In this document: one piece after another, positions 52,722-60,492 of the stretch
How positions within the stretch are numbered: the first letter of the stretch is position 1
Layout: each line of letters opens with the position of its first letter
Assembly: GCA_964586835.1 (NCBI GenBank)
Contig: CAZPIC010000008.1
Span: 1 to 64,000 of the forward strand
Source: CAZLYF01 sp964586835
GTDB taxonomy: Bacteria; Bacillota; Clostridia; Christensenellales; Aristaeellaceae
DNA length: 64,000 bases
Direction: 5' to 3'
Made by a program: the position numbers and the translations under genes
The notes under the pieces: generated by a model
What the model saw: only the letters and a program-made list of their open reading frames with translations
Database searches by the model: none
What the model was told of the DNA's origin: nothing

Positions 52722-52750
52722 ATTGTACGGTGCCAAGCAGAACCGCACAA
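52722..52750 (-). promoter_or_regulatory. Candidate promoter of tilS
   Basis: TTGTGC (complement of 52745-52750), 17 bases, then TACAAT (complement of 52722-52727). The predicted start falls at or next to the ATG, which would make tilS leaderless; this agrees with the missing ribosome site. Confidence 0.45.
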
Positions 52751-52800
52751 GCAGAAGCTCCTCTGGCCAGTGCCCTGTGCCACCGGGTGCTCCTGTCGGC

Positions 52801-52829
52801 TTGACAGCCCCCGGGACGAAACCTATCAT
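52801..52829 (+). promoter_or_regulatory. Promoter of the corrinoid methyltransferase operon
   Basis: TTGACA at 52801-52806, a 17-base spacer and TATCAT at 52824-52829. A perfect seven-base hairpin GCTCCGC/GCGGAGC (52861-52867 and 52875-52881) lies in the leader before the first gene. Confidence 0.7.
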
Positions 52830-52903
52830 ATCTGAAAACCTGAAGCCTGGAGGACGGGCCGCTCCGCTTGGCAGGCGGAGCGTGAGCTTGGAAAGGTGGC
52901 AGG

Positions 52904-53920
52904 ATGAGAAGGCCGGACTTTGAAGCCAACACGCTCAGGATCTTAAAAGGAGAGCTTCCCCAGCGTGCGACGCTCTTTGAAATTTTCCTGAACCGGGAGC
53001 TCTATGAGCGGCTTGCGGGCCGAAGAGCGGAGCCCTATGAGGGGCTTGAAAAGCTAAGACTCACCGCTGAGGCCATGGCAGCGGCAGGCTATGATTACGC
53101 CACCACCTATGCGTCCGATTTTGTTTTTCTTAGGGAAAGCCAGGCCCAGCTACAGACCATTTCTCTCAACGATGCCCCGCCCATACAGGATTGGGAGGAC
53201 TTTGAGCGCTTTGACTGGGGCAATCCCTTCGACCATGATACGGACGACCTTCAAAGGATCGTTCCCTACCTGCCCGAAGGCATGAAGATCATGGTCATGG
53301 GACCGGGGGGTGTGCTTGAAAACATGATTGCCCTGATGGGCTATGACAGGCTGTGCGCAGGGCTCTATGACGATCCGGGCCTGGTGAGGGCTGTGGCGGA
53401 CAGGGTTGGACAGGCGCTGGTCGACTACTACAGGAGCGCTGTAGACTACCCGAGCGTGGGCTTTTTGTGCTCGAATGATGACTGGGGTTTTGCCACGCAG
53501 ACCTTCCTATCGCCTTCAGACCTGCGCAGGTACGTCTTTCCCTGGCATAAGAAAATCGTGGAAGTCGCCCATGCTCTGGGAAAGCCGTGCATCCTCCATT
53601 CCTGTGGCTACTACGGGGATATCATTGAGGACGTGATCGAGGACATGCGTTTTGACGGACGTCATTCGTATGAGGATAAGATCTGTCCCGTCGAGGACGC
53701 CTACGAGCAGCTTGTTGGCCGCATCGCGGTCATGGGAGGTATTGACATGGACTACATGACCAGGAAGAGCCCCGATGAAATCCGGGAACGCGCTCTGGCG
53801 ATGCTGGAAAGGTCCAGGGATCGTGGAGGCTACTTTCTGGGCACAGGCAACAGCGTTCCCGAAACGGTCCCTATTGAGAACTTTCTGGCCCTGACAAGGG
53901 CTGCACGGGAGTTCTGCTGA
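52904..53920 (+). CDS. URO-D family corrinoid-dependent methyltransferase
   Basis: A 338-residue TIM-barrel protein of the uroporphyrinogen decarboxylase superfamily, in the branch used for methyl transfer (MtaA/CmuA and O-demethylase relatives). CILHSCGYYGDIIEDVIED (53590-53646) gives the zinc-binding His232 and Cys234; the conserved end GGYFLGTGNSVPETVPIEN follows. There is no haem pathway nearby; instead a corrinoid protein and activase follow. It likely moves a methyl group between a small molecule and the corrinoid. The methyl donor is unknown. Confidence 0.8.
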   Translation: MRRPDFEANTLRILKGELPQRATLFEIFLNRELYERLAGRRAEPYEGLEKLRLTAEAMAAAGYDYATTYASDFVFLRESQAQLQTISLNDAPPIQDWEDFERFDWGNPFDHDTDDLQRIVPYLPEGMKIMVMGPGGVLENMIALMGYDRLCAGLYDDPGLVRAVADRVGQALVDYYRSAVDYPSVGFLCSNDDWGFATQTFLSPSDLRRYVFPWHKKIVEVAHALGKPCILHSCGYYGDIIEDVIEDMRFDGRHSYEDKICPVEDAYEQLVGRIAVMGGIDMDYMTRKSPDEIRERALAMLERSRDRGGYFLGTGNSVPETVPIENFLALTRAAREFC

Positions 53921-53972
53921 CAACGGGCAGTAGTGCTGTCCCGTGCGTACACAAATCAATCAGGAGGAAGCT

Positions 53973-54614
53973 ATGGATTTATTGATGGAAATTTCAACGC
54001 AGCTGCAGGCAGGGAAGGCTAAAGCCGTCAAAGAACTCGTACAAAAGGCACTGGATGAGGGCGTCCCGGTCAGGGATGTCCTTGAAAAGGGGCTGCTGGC
54101 TGGCATGGGAGTGGTGGGCGAGAAGTTCCGCAAAAACGAGGTTTTCGTGCCGGAGGTCCTGGTGGCAGCGCGGGCAATGAATCAGGGCGTGGAGCTTCTG
54201 AAGCCCTTTTTCGCCGCTTCGGGCATCGCTTCTAGAGCGAGGGTGTGCATCGGCACCGTGCAGGGAGATCTGCACGATATTGGCAAAAACCTGGTCAAGA
54301 TGATGCTTGAGGGGAAGTCCTTCGAGGTCATTGATTTGGGCACGGATGTTGCCCCGGAGACTTTCATCAAAACCGCGATCGAGATGGACTGCCGCGTCAT
54401 TTGCCTGAGCGCCCTTCTTACCACAACCATGGTGGTGATGGGGGATGTGGTGCGGGCAGCCGAGGACGCTGGAATCCGTGAAAAGGTGGCTATCCTGGTG
54501 GGCGGCGCACCTGTGACGGACGCTTTCCGGGCGGAGATCGGTGCGGATGCCTACGCGCCGGACGCCGCAAGCGCAGCTGATACCGCCTTGGCGCTGATCG
54601 GGGCAGCGCCATGA
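53973..54614 (+). CDS. Corrinoid (B12-binding) methyl carrier protein
   Basis: A 213-residue two-domain protein like MtaC/MtbC/MttC. A four-helix B12-binding-2 cap (residues 1-80) is followed by a Rossmann domain with the lower-ligand motif GDLHDIGKNLV (His101, DxHxxG) and the later SALLTTTM and VGGAPVT segments. It shuttles methyl groups on cobalt between two methyltransferases. The ATG at 53973 follows AGGAGG. Lying between a URO-D-type methyltransferase and an activase, it defines a complete corrinoid module except for the second methyltransferase. Confidence 0.93.
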   Translation: MDLLMEISTQLQAGKAKAVKELVQKALDEGVPVRDVLEKGLLAGMGVVGEKFRKNEVFVPEVLVAARAMNQGVELLKPFFAASGIASRARVCIGTVQGDLHDIGKNLVKMMLEGKSFEVIDLGTDVAPETFIKTAIEMDCRVICLSALLTTTMVVMGDVVRAAEDAGIREKVAILVGGAPVTDAFRAEIGADAYAPDAASAADTALALIGAAP

Positions 54615-54693
54615 TGAGGCTTAAGCCACTGTGGCGCGCGGCGGTCGGACCGCCTCTGCGCCCTTTTCTCTCTTTTCATGGAGGCTGCGTCGG

Positions 54694-55245
54694 ATGGATG
54701 AGCGGGATTTGCTGAGCGCTGCGCTGAGAGCCGGCGCGGACAAGGCGGCGTGCCTCAGCCTTGACGAAGTGGTTTTTAATCCTGCCTTTCGCGCGCTGTG
54801 TGAAAGCAACGCCTGCGGAAACTACGGACGTTGCCACACCTGTCCGCCCATGGTCGGCGAGATCGAAGACCTGATATCCGACGCAAAGCAGTACTCCGCA
54901 GCAGTCCTCTACCAGACGGTTGCACCTATTGAGGACTCTTTTGACATTGAGGGGATGCTTCAGGCAGGCAGGGCGCACAACGCTTGTACTGTACGCCTGC
55001 GGGACTCGCTGCGGCAGGAGTCGGGGCTCCTGCACCTGTCTACCGGTGGCTGTCATGTCTGCGAACGCTGCAGCGCCAGGGACTCCCTTCCGTGCACAAA
55101 GCCGGAAGAAGCGATCGTTTCCCTGGAGGCCTATGGCGTGGACGTGTACACAACGGCTCAAAACGCAGGCCTGCGCTACGTCCATGGCCCCAATACCGTG
55201 ACCTATTTTGGCATGATCCTCTACGGTAGGCGCGCAGATGCCTGA
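54694..55245 (+). CDS. DUF2284-type cysteine-rich metal-binding protein
   Basis: A 183-residue protein rich in cysteines: CESNACGNYGRCHTCPP near the start, and GGCHVCERCSARDSLPCTKP further on, which look like iron-sulfur or metal ligands. This matches the predicted metal-binding DUF2284 family, often found beside corrinoid methyltransferases; the biochemical role is not established. The ATG at 54694 with TGGAGG upstream is preferred; the upstream frame from 54631 lacks family sequence. It overlaps the activase gene by eight bases. Confidence 0.75.
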   Translation: MDERDLLSAALRAGADKAACLSLDEVVFNPAFRALCESNACGNYGRCHTCPPMVGEIEDLISDAKQYSAAVLYQTVAPIEDSFDIEGMLQAGRAHNACTVRLRDSLRQESGLLHLSTGGCHVCERCSARDSLPCTKPEEAIVSLEAYGVDVYTTAQNAGLRYVHGPNTVTYFGMILYGRRADA

Positions 55246-56698
55246 GCTTAGGATTTATTCAGGTGACAGGGAGACCAGGATCTCCTTTGCGGATACGCCA
55301 ATGCTTGTTGAGCTTCTGCGCGAGCATGGCTTTCCGCTGCGCACGCCTTGTGGCGGACGGGGAGTCTGCGGTGGCTGCCGGGTTGAGGCGTCCGGCAGCC
55401 TGGAGCCGGAGCCTGTGGATGGTGCCTGCCTTGCCTGCCGCACAAGGCTGACCGGGAATGCAGTCGTAAGGCTTCCCGAATGGAAGCCAATGAAGAATAT
55501 CGCCCTGGCAGGGTCCCTGCCCGTATTTGAGCTTGACCCTCTACCTGGACGTCTGGGGCTTGCGGTAGATCTGGGCACGACGACCATTGCGGTTCAACTC
55601 GTTGACCTTATCAGCGGGCACCCGATGGCGTCAGTGGCAGAGGCTAACCCCCAGGGGTTGGTATCCGACAATGTTATCGGGCGCATAGAAGCGGCGATGG
55701 CTGGCAAAGCGGACGGGCTGAGGAAAACTGCCCTGGCCGCGATTGGCCGCCTGAAAGCGGAAGCGTGCAGCAATGTCGGCGTGCCAGTATCGGAGGTTGA
55801 CAGCACGGTCATCACCGGCAATACCGCGATGCTCACTCTATTGACCGGGCGCGATCCTTCCCCTCTGTCCCGCGCTCCGTTTCAGGCGGATCACCTCTTT
55901 GGCGAATGGACGGAGGATGGCAGGCTTTACCTGCCACCCTGTGCGGGTGCCTTCGTCGGAGCAGATTTTATCTGCGCGTTGCTCGCCTCTGGGATCTGCG
56001 AAAGGGAAGAGACAGCTCTGTTGGTGGATATCGGAACGAATGGGGAGGTAGCGCTGTGGCACGAAAACAGGCTGTACTGTTGTGCAACCGCTGCCGGGCC
56101 TGCCTTTGAAGGCGGCGGTATCAGCCGGGGCCTTGGCAGTGTCCCGGGAGCCATCGACACCGTGCGCGTGACCGGTAGTGGGCTTGAGTGGACAACCATC
56201 GGGGATGAGCCCGCCTCCGGCATCTGTGGAACAGGCTTGGTGGATGCAGCCGCCGCGCTGCTTCATCTTGAAATTTTGGATGAAACGGGGGCGCTTGAGG
56301 AGGAAACGATACAGATTGCCCCCTCCATTTCCCTGACCCGCCGGGACATCCGCATGCTACAGCTGGCGAAGGGCGCCTTGGCTGCCGGGATCGAAACGCT
56401 GTGCGAGTCCGTGGGCATAAACCCTGGGACAGCAGCCAGGTTCTGCATCGCAGGCGGCTTTGGCAGCCACCTGAATGCGCAAAGCGCTTCCGCGATCGGC
56501 CTGATCCCGGAAGCATACGCCGACAGCGCGGAGGCCCTGGGCAACGCCGCGCTTACCGGGGCCATGATGCTGCTTTTAGCAAAGGGATTTGAGAAGCGAG
56601 CTGAGAACATTGCGCGGGGAGCCCACCTGGTCTCACTGGCTGGCAATCGTGTGTTCGCGGACCGTTTCGCGGACTGTATGATGTTTGCGCCGCGGTGA
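55238..56698 (+). CDS. RACo-type corrinoid activation ATPase
   Basis: A 486-residue protein. An N-terminal [2Fe-2S] ferredoxin domain has cysteines at 38, 44, 47 and 64/67 (CGGRGVCGGC and CLAC). A large ASKHA/DUF4445 ATPase domain follows, with LAVDLGTTTIAVQL, LLVDIGTNGEVAL, AAGPAFEGGGISRG and CIAGGFGSHL. Such proteins re-reduce oxidised Co(II) to Co(I) in corrinoid proteins using ATP. It is the last gene of the methyl-transfer operon, and its presence shows the carrier is catalytically used. Confidence 0.9.
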   Translation: MPELRIYSGDRETRISFADTPMLVELLREHGFPLRTPCGGRGVCGGCRVEASGSLEPEPVDGACLACRTRLTGNAVVRLPEWKPMKNIALAGSLPVFELDPLPGRLGLAVDLGTTTIAVQLVDLISGHPMASVAEANPQGLVSDNVIGRIEAAMAGKADGLRKTALAAIGRLKAEACSNVGVPVSEVDSTVITGNTAMLTLLTGRDPSPLSRAPFQADHLFGEWTEDGRLYLPPCAGAFVGADFICALLASGICEREETALLVDIGTNGEVALWHENRLYCCATAAGPAFEGGGISRGLGSVPGAIDTVRVTGSGLEWTTIGDEPASGICGTGLVDAAAALLHLEILDETGALEEETIQIAPSISLTRRDIRMLQLAKGALAAGIETLCESVGINPGTAARFCIAGGFGSHLNAQSASAIGLIPEAYADSAEALGNAALTGAMMLLLAKGFEKRAENIARGAHLVSLAGNRVFADRFADCMMFAPR

Positions 56699-56726
56699 GA
56701 AGGGCGACCGCTTTCGGTCCATTGTC

Positions 56727-56756
56727 TTGCGCGCTGGGGACGCAGGTGCCTATACT
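56727..56756 (+). promoter_or_regulatory. Promoter of rhaA
   Basis: TTGCGC at 56727-56732, an 18-base spacer and TATACT at 56751-56756, about 47 bases before the rhaA ATG. Confidence 0.6.
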
Positions 56757-56803
56757 GCCTGAAAGGCCATCATTGCGGGCAGAATACACACAGGAGGGCA
56801 GCT

Positions 56804-58063
56804 ATGACAGAAAAGCAGGTGCTACAGAACTACGAGGTCGCCAAGGAAGTCTACGCCGAGCACGGAGTGGATACGGAGGCAGCGATCGCGCGCTTCAGGA
56901 CGATCCCGGTATCCGTACACAACTGGCTGGCGGACGATGTCCGGGGCCTGGAAGGTTCCCAGGGTTTGCACAGCGAAAACGTAGTGACGGGCAACTATCC
57001 CGGCAGGGCCGTCAGTGCCGGGCAGATCCGTCAGGACTATGAACAGGCCTTCAGGTTTTCTCCCCTTACGCACAAGGTCAACCTGCATAGCATGTACGCT
57101 GAGCCTGCGCGAAAAAAAGAACGCTGTGACCTGGACACAGAGGACTTCCGCGCCTGGATAGACTGGGCGAAGGAAAGGGACCTGGGGATCGACTTCAATG
57201 TTTCCTACTTTACCCATCGTATGATGAAGGACGGCTGCTCCTTGGCCTCGCCGGACAGGGAAGTTCGGGAATACTGGATCCGGGCGGGCATCGGCGGACG
57301 CAAGATCTCCGCTGATATCGGAAGGGAACTCGGCCAGGTCTGCGTCAATAACACTTGGGTGCCCGATGGCACGAAGGACCGCCCTTTTGACCGCGGCGCT
57401 TTCCGACAAAGGCTCACGGAGTCCCTGGACAGGATCTTCGCACAAGCCTACAGCCGGGACAACCTCGTCGACGTACTGGAAGGCAAGCTCTTTGGCATCG
57501 GATCGGAGTGTTTTGTCGCAGGTTCCCATGACTTCTACCTTGCCTACGCTGTCAAGCGCGGGCTGGGTGTTACCATGGACACCGGACACTACCACCCCAA
57601 TGAAAGCGTGGCTGACAAGCTGACAGCCGTCCATCCGTTTTTGGACTACATCATGCTGCACCTCTCCAGGGGGGTTCATTGGGACAGCGACCACTGCCTG
57701 ATCCAGGACGACGCGCTGCGCGACATCCTCCTGGAGCTGAGCCGGCAGGATCTCTTTGACAAGCGTATCGGCCTTGGGCTTGACTTCTTTGACGCGACGA
57801 TCAACCGCGTCTCGTCCTGGATCATCGGGCTGCGTGCGTTGGGCAAGACGCTCATTGAAGCGCTGCTTGAACCCCGTGCCCAGCTTAGGGCGGCGGAGGA
57901 GGCAGGGGACAACACGAGGCGCCTTGCGCTGATGGAAGAGTTTAGAAACCTTCCCTCAAACGCCGTATGGGATTATCTGTGCATGAGCAACGGGTCGGGG
58001 GTCGGATCCTCCTGGCTGCAGGGGATGGACACCTATGAACGGCAAGTTCAGCTGAAGCGTTGA
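56804..58063 (+). CDS. rhaA: L-rhamnose isomerase
   Basis: A 419-residue TIM-barrel isomerase. NLHSMYAEP, GIDFNVSYFTHRMMKDGCSLASP (57187-57255), GVTMDTGHYHPNE and LHLSRGVHWDSDH carry the metal-binding acidic and histidine residues of RhaA. It converts L-rhamnose to L-rhamnulose, the substrate of the RhaB encoded at 43582-44991. It has its own promoter and AGGAGG site. No rhamnose regulator (RhaS/R type) or RhaD aldolase is near; the only AraC gene in the window is broken. Confidence 0.93.
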   Translation: MTEKQVLQNYEVAKEVYAEHGVDTEAAIARFRTIPVSVHNWLADDVRGLEGSQGLHSENVVTGNYPGRAVSAGQIRQDYEQAFRFSPLTHKVNLHSMYAEPARKKERCDLDTEDFRAWIDWAKERDLGIDFNVSYFTHRMMKDGCSLASPDREVREYWIRAGIGGRKISADIGRELGQVCVNNTWVPDGTKDRPFDRGAFRQRLTESLDRIFAQAYSRDNLVDVLEGKLFGIGSECFVAGSHDFYLAYAVKRGLGVTMDTGHYHPNESVADKLTAVHPFLDYIMLHLSRGVHWDSDHCLIQDDALRDILLELSRQDLFDKRIGLGLDFFDATINRVSSWIIGLRALGKTLIEALLEPRAQLRAAEEAGDNTRRLALMEEFRNLPSNAVWDYLCMSNGSGVGSSWLQGMDTYERQVQLKR

Positions 58064-58720
58064 ACCCCCCTGCCCAGGTGCCAGCAGGCTTCGGTAAAGG
58101 AGACGCTCCCGCCAGGCAAGGCTCTCAGTGGATGAGCTGGCCGGAGGATGGACAGGGCTGTCTGAGCGAATGGTAGCCAGAAAACATCGGTGATCTCTTC
58201 GCGGGGCGAAGAGGTCCGGATCGGTACCGCGGCGGTACAGGTCCCCACATCCTTGTACGTCTTCCCGAACGTTGTGAAACAGCCGTACGGCCTTCTTTCA
58301 GGAAAGCAACTCAAGCAAGGCGTAGGGATGGATGCTGGTGTGGAAGAAAAAGGTCTGTAACATTCCCTCGCCAAGGCTCAACCTTCGGTATTGTGTAGCC
58401 GGGAAAACGTGACCCTCTTGCTGGAGGCAGCCTTGCCGAGCGAACGGGAAAGCGCTTGGTGAGACGGTCTTTTTATCCTGGCCTTGTCTCCGTTGCGGGC
58501 GCCATGCGGGGCCTCTGCCTTTTTTAGACCTCTCTCGCGCAGCTTCCTCCCATCATATCGATCCTCAGGCCACCGCGCAGTTTCAGGGCCTACCGCTTCT
58601 TTCCCTTTGTCCTCTGAAGGCCACGAGAGGCTGCGCTTTTCAGACATGCGGTAGCAGCCTATCAAGGACGTATCATCCATCATCCGGAGCGCGGTGCACG
58701 CTTCACCCACGGAGGGGACC
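58064..58720. other. 650-base gap without an identifiable gene
   Basis: No gene with a ribosome site is visible. On the minus strand, 58048-58374 stays open and reads GTCTAAVPIRTSSPREEITDVFWLPF, which faintly resembles the C-terminal part of a Nudix hydrolase; a neighbouring frame gives FFHTSIHPYALLELLS. This might be a decayed gene end, but the match is weak. A hairpin CCTGC/GCAGG at about 58069-58089 follows rhaA without a T-run. Confidence 0.3.
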
Positions 58721-59635
58721 ATGCAGAAGATCATCGAGGTTCAGGGGCTTACGAAATCCTACGGACGGGTCCGCGCCGTCCGCGGCGTGGATTTCCACGT
58801 GGAAAAGGGAGGACTGTTCGCGCTTCTGGGACCAAACGGTGCCGGGAAATCCACCATCATCAATATCATCTGCACCTTCCTGAAACCAGATGCCGGAAGT
58901 ATCCTTGTGGACGGGCATACATTGGGCAGGGACGACAACGCCATCCGCCACTCCATCGGCGTGGTGTTTCAAGACGGCTTGCTGGACAGGCTGCTCACAG
59001 CAGAAGAGAACCTTCTTGCTCGCGGCGCACTGTACGGGCTGAAGGGGAGGGTGCTGCGGGAATCGGTACGCTTTGCGGCGGAGGCTGTGGGTGTGATGTC
59101 CTTCCTCCATCGTCCCTATGGCAAGCTTTCAGGGGGTCAGCGGCGGCGCTGTGACATTGCCCGCGCGCTGGTCCACACTCCGGACATCCTTTTTCTGGAT
59201 GAACCGACGACAGGGTTGGATCCCCAGACCCGAAAGAGCGTATGGAACACTGTCCTTCATCTGAAGAGGGAGCGGAACATGACGGTCTTCCTGACGACGC
59301 ACTACATGGAAGAGGCGGCGGGTGCAGATTGGGTGATTGTCATGGATGATGGCCTGATCGCGGCGCAGGGCACCCCCGCAAAACTGAGAGAGCGTTATAC
59401 CAAGGACAGGGTCGTGCTGGCCTGTAGCGATGTGGAGGCAGTGCGGGCCATCCTTGAGGAAAACGGCATCACTCACTCCCGGACGGCGAACCAGCTGATC
59501 CTGAACGTGGACTCGTCGCTCGAGGCGCTTGCTCTCCTTGAGGCCTGCCGCGAGCACCTGGCAGGCTTTGAAGTCAGTACCGGCACCATGGACGATGCCT
59601 TCATCGCCATCACGGGAAAGGAGATTCGAGAATGA
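58721..59635 (+). CDS. ABC exporter ATPase
   Basis: A 304-residue ATPase with Walker A GPNGAGKST, signature LSGGQRRRCDIARAL and Walker B ILFLDEPTTGLDP, then a C-terminal extension (about 215-304) typical of DrrA/CcmA-type drug or lipid exporters. It pairs with the permease that overlaps its stop by four bases (ATGA). The ATG at 58721 follows GGAGGGG. Confidence 0.92.
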   Translation: MQKIIEVQGLTKSYGRVRAVRGVDFHVEKGGLFALLGPNGAGKSTIINIICTFLKPDAGSILVDGHTLGRDDNAIRHSIGVVFQDGLLDRLLTAEENLLARGALYGLKGRVLRESVRFAAEAVGVMSFLHRPYGKLSGGQRRRCDIARALVHTPDILFLDEPTTGLDPQTRKSVWNTVLHLKRERNMTVFLTTHYMEEAAGADWVIVMDDGLIAAQGTPAKLRERYTKDRVVLACSDVEAVRAILEENGITHSRTANQLILNVDSSLEALALLEACREHLAGFEVSTGTMDDAFIAITGKEIRE

Positions 59636-60492
59636 GCGCGCTTGTTGCCCGAAACCTCCGTGTGTTCTTCAGGGACCGCGCCTCTGTATTCTTCTCGCTC
59701 CTCTCCGTGTTCATCATCATCAGCCTCTATGCCTTGTTTTTGGGTGATGCTTGGGCTGGCGGTGACGAGTTCCGGGGGGCGCCGGGTGTCCGCGCACTGT
59801 TGGACACATGGATCATGGCAGGCCTCTTTGCGGCAGTATCTGTCACGTCCACGCTGGGCGCCCTGGGCACGATGGTGGAAGACAGGGTGCGAAAAATCGA
59901 CATGGATTTCGTATCGTCTCCCGTCAGCAGGAGAGCCATCGCCGCAGGGTACGTCATGAGCGCCTTTCTGGTTGGGGTCGTGATGAGCGTTCTGACGGCG
60001 CTGTTCGCCTTTGCCTACATCGCTGTCCGTGGCGGTGGGGTGCCTGCCCCGGGGGCTCTTGCAGCTACGGGAGGCCTGATCCTCTTGTCTGTCTTTTCAA
60101 ACACCGCCCTGATGCTCTTTGTTGTGTCTTTCCTCCGCTCAAACAGCGCCTTTGCGACCGTAAGTACCCTACTCGGTACGCTGATTGGCTTTCTTGCCGG
60201 CATCTACATGCCCATCGGGCAGCTGCCCGATGCCGTCCAAGGCATCATGAAGGCGATCCCTGCCACCCATGCCGCGGTGCTGTTTAGGCAAACGCTGATG
60301 GAAAAGCCACTGGCCCTGACCTTTGGGGGCGCGCCAGAGGCTGTCGTCGGCAGCTTCCGCGATATGATGGGCATCCGCCTGCGTGTCGGGGAGACTGTCC
60401 TCCCGCCCTCCGTCCACCCCCTCGTGCTGCTCCTGGCGGGGGTCCTGTTTTTCGGGCTTTCAATTCTAACGCTTTCCCGCAAGAGAAAATAG
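59632..60492 (+). CDS. ABC-2 type exporter permease
   Basis: A 286-residue membrane protein with six hydrophobic segments, of the DrrB/ABC-2 class. RNLRVFFRDRASVFFSLLSV is the usual start, and LIGFLAGIYMPIGQLPDAVQGIMKAIPATHA (60181-60273) is the signature loop. It forms the membrane channel with the preceding ATPase; the cargo is unknown. Its 3' end overlaps the convergent peptidase gene by 27 bases. Confidence 0.88.
   Translation: MSALVARNLRVFFRDRASVFFSLLSVFIIISLYALFLGDAWAGGDEFRGAPGVRALLDTWIMAGLFAAVSVTSTLGALGTMVEDRVRKIDMDFVSSPVSRRAIAAGYVMSAFLVGVVMSVLTALFAFAYIAVRGGGVPAPGALAATGGLILLSVFSNTALMLFVVSFLRSNSAFATVSTLLGTLIGFLAGIYMPIGQLPDAVQGIMKAIPATHAAVLFRQTLMEKPLALTFGGAPEAVVGSFRDMMGIRLRVGETVLPPSVHPLVLLLAGVLFFGLSILTLSRKRK

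Noticed and set aside
58793..58808. CCACGTGG palindrome as a third parS
   Set aside because: The arms lack the GTTTC/GAAAC of the ParB site and it lies within an ABC ATPase reading frame.
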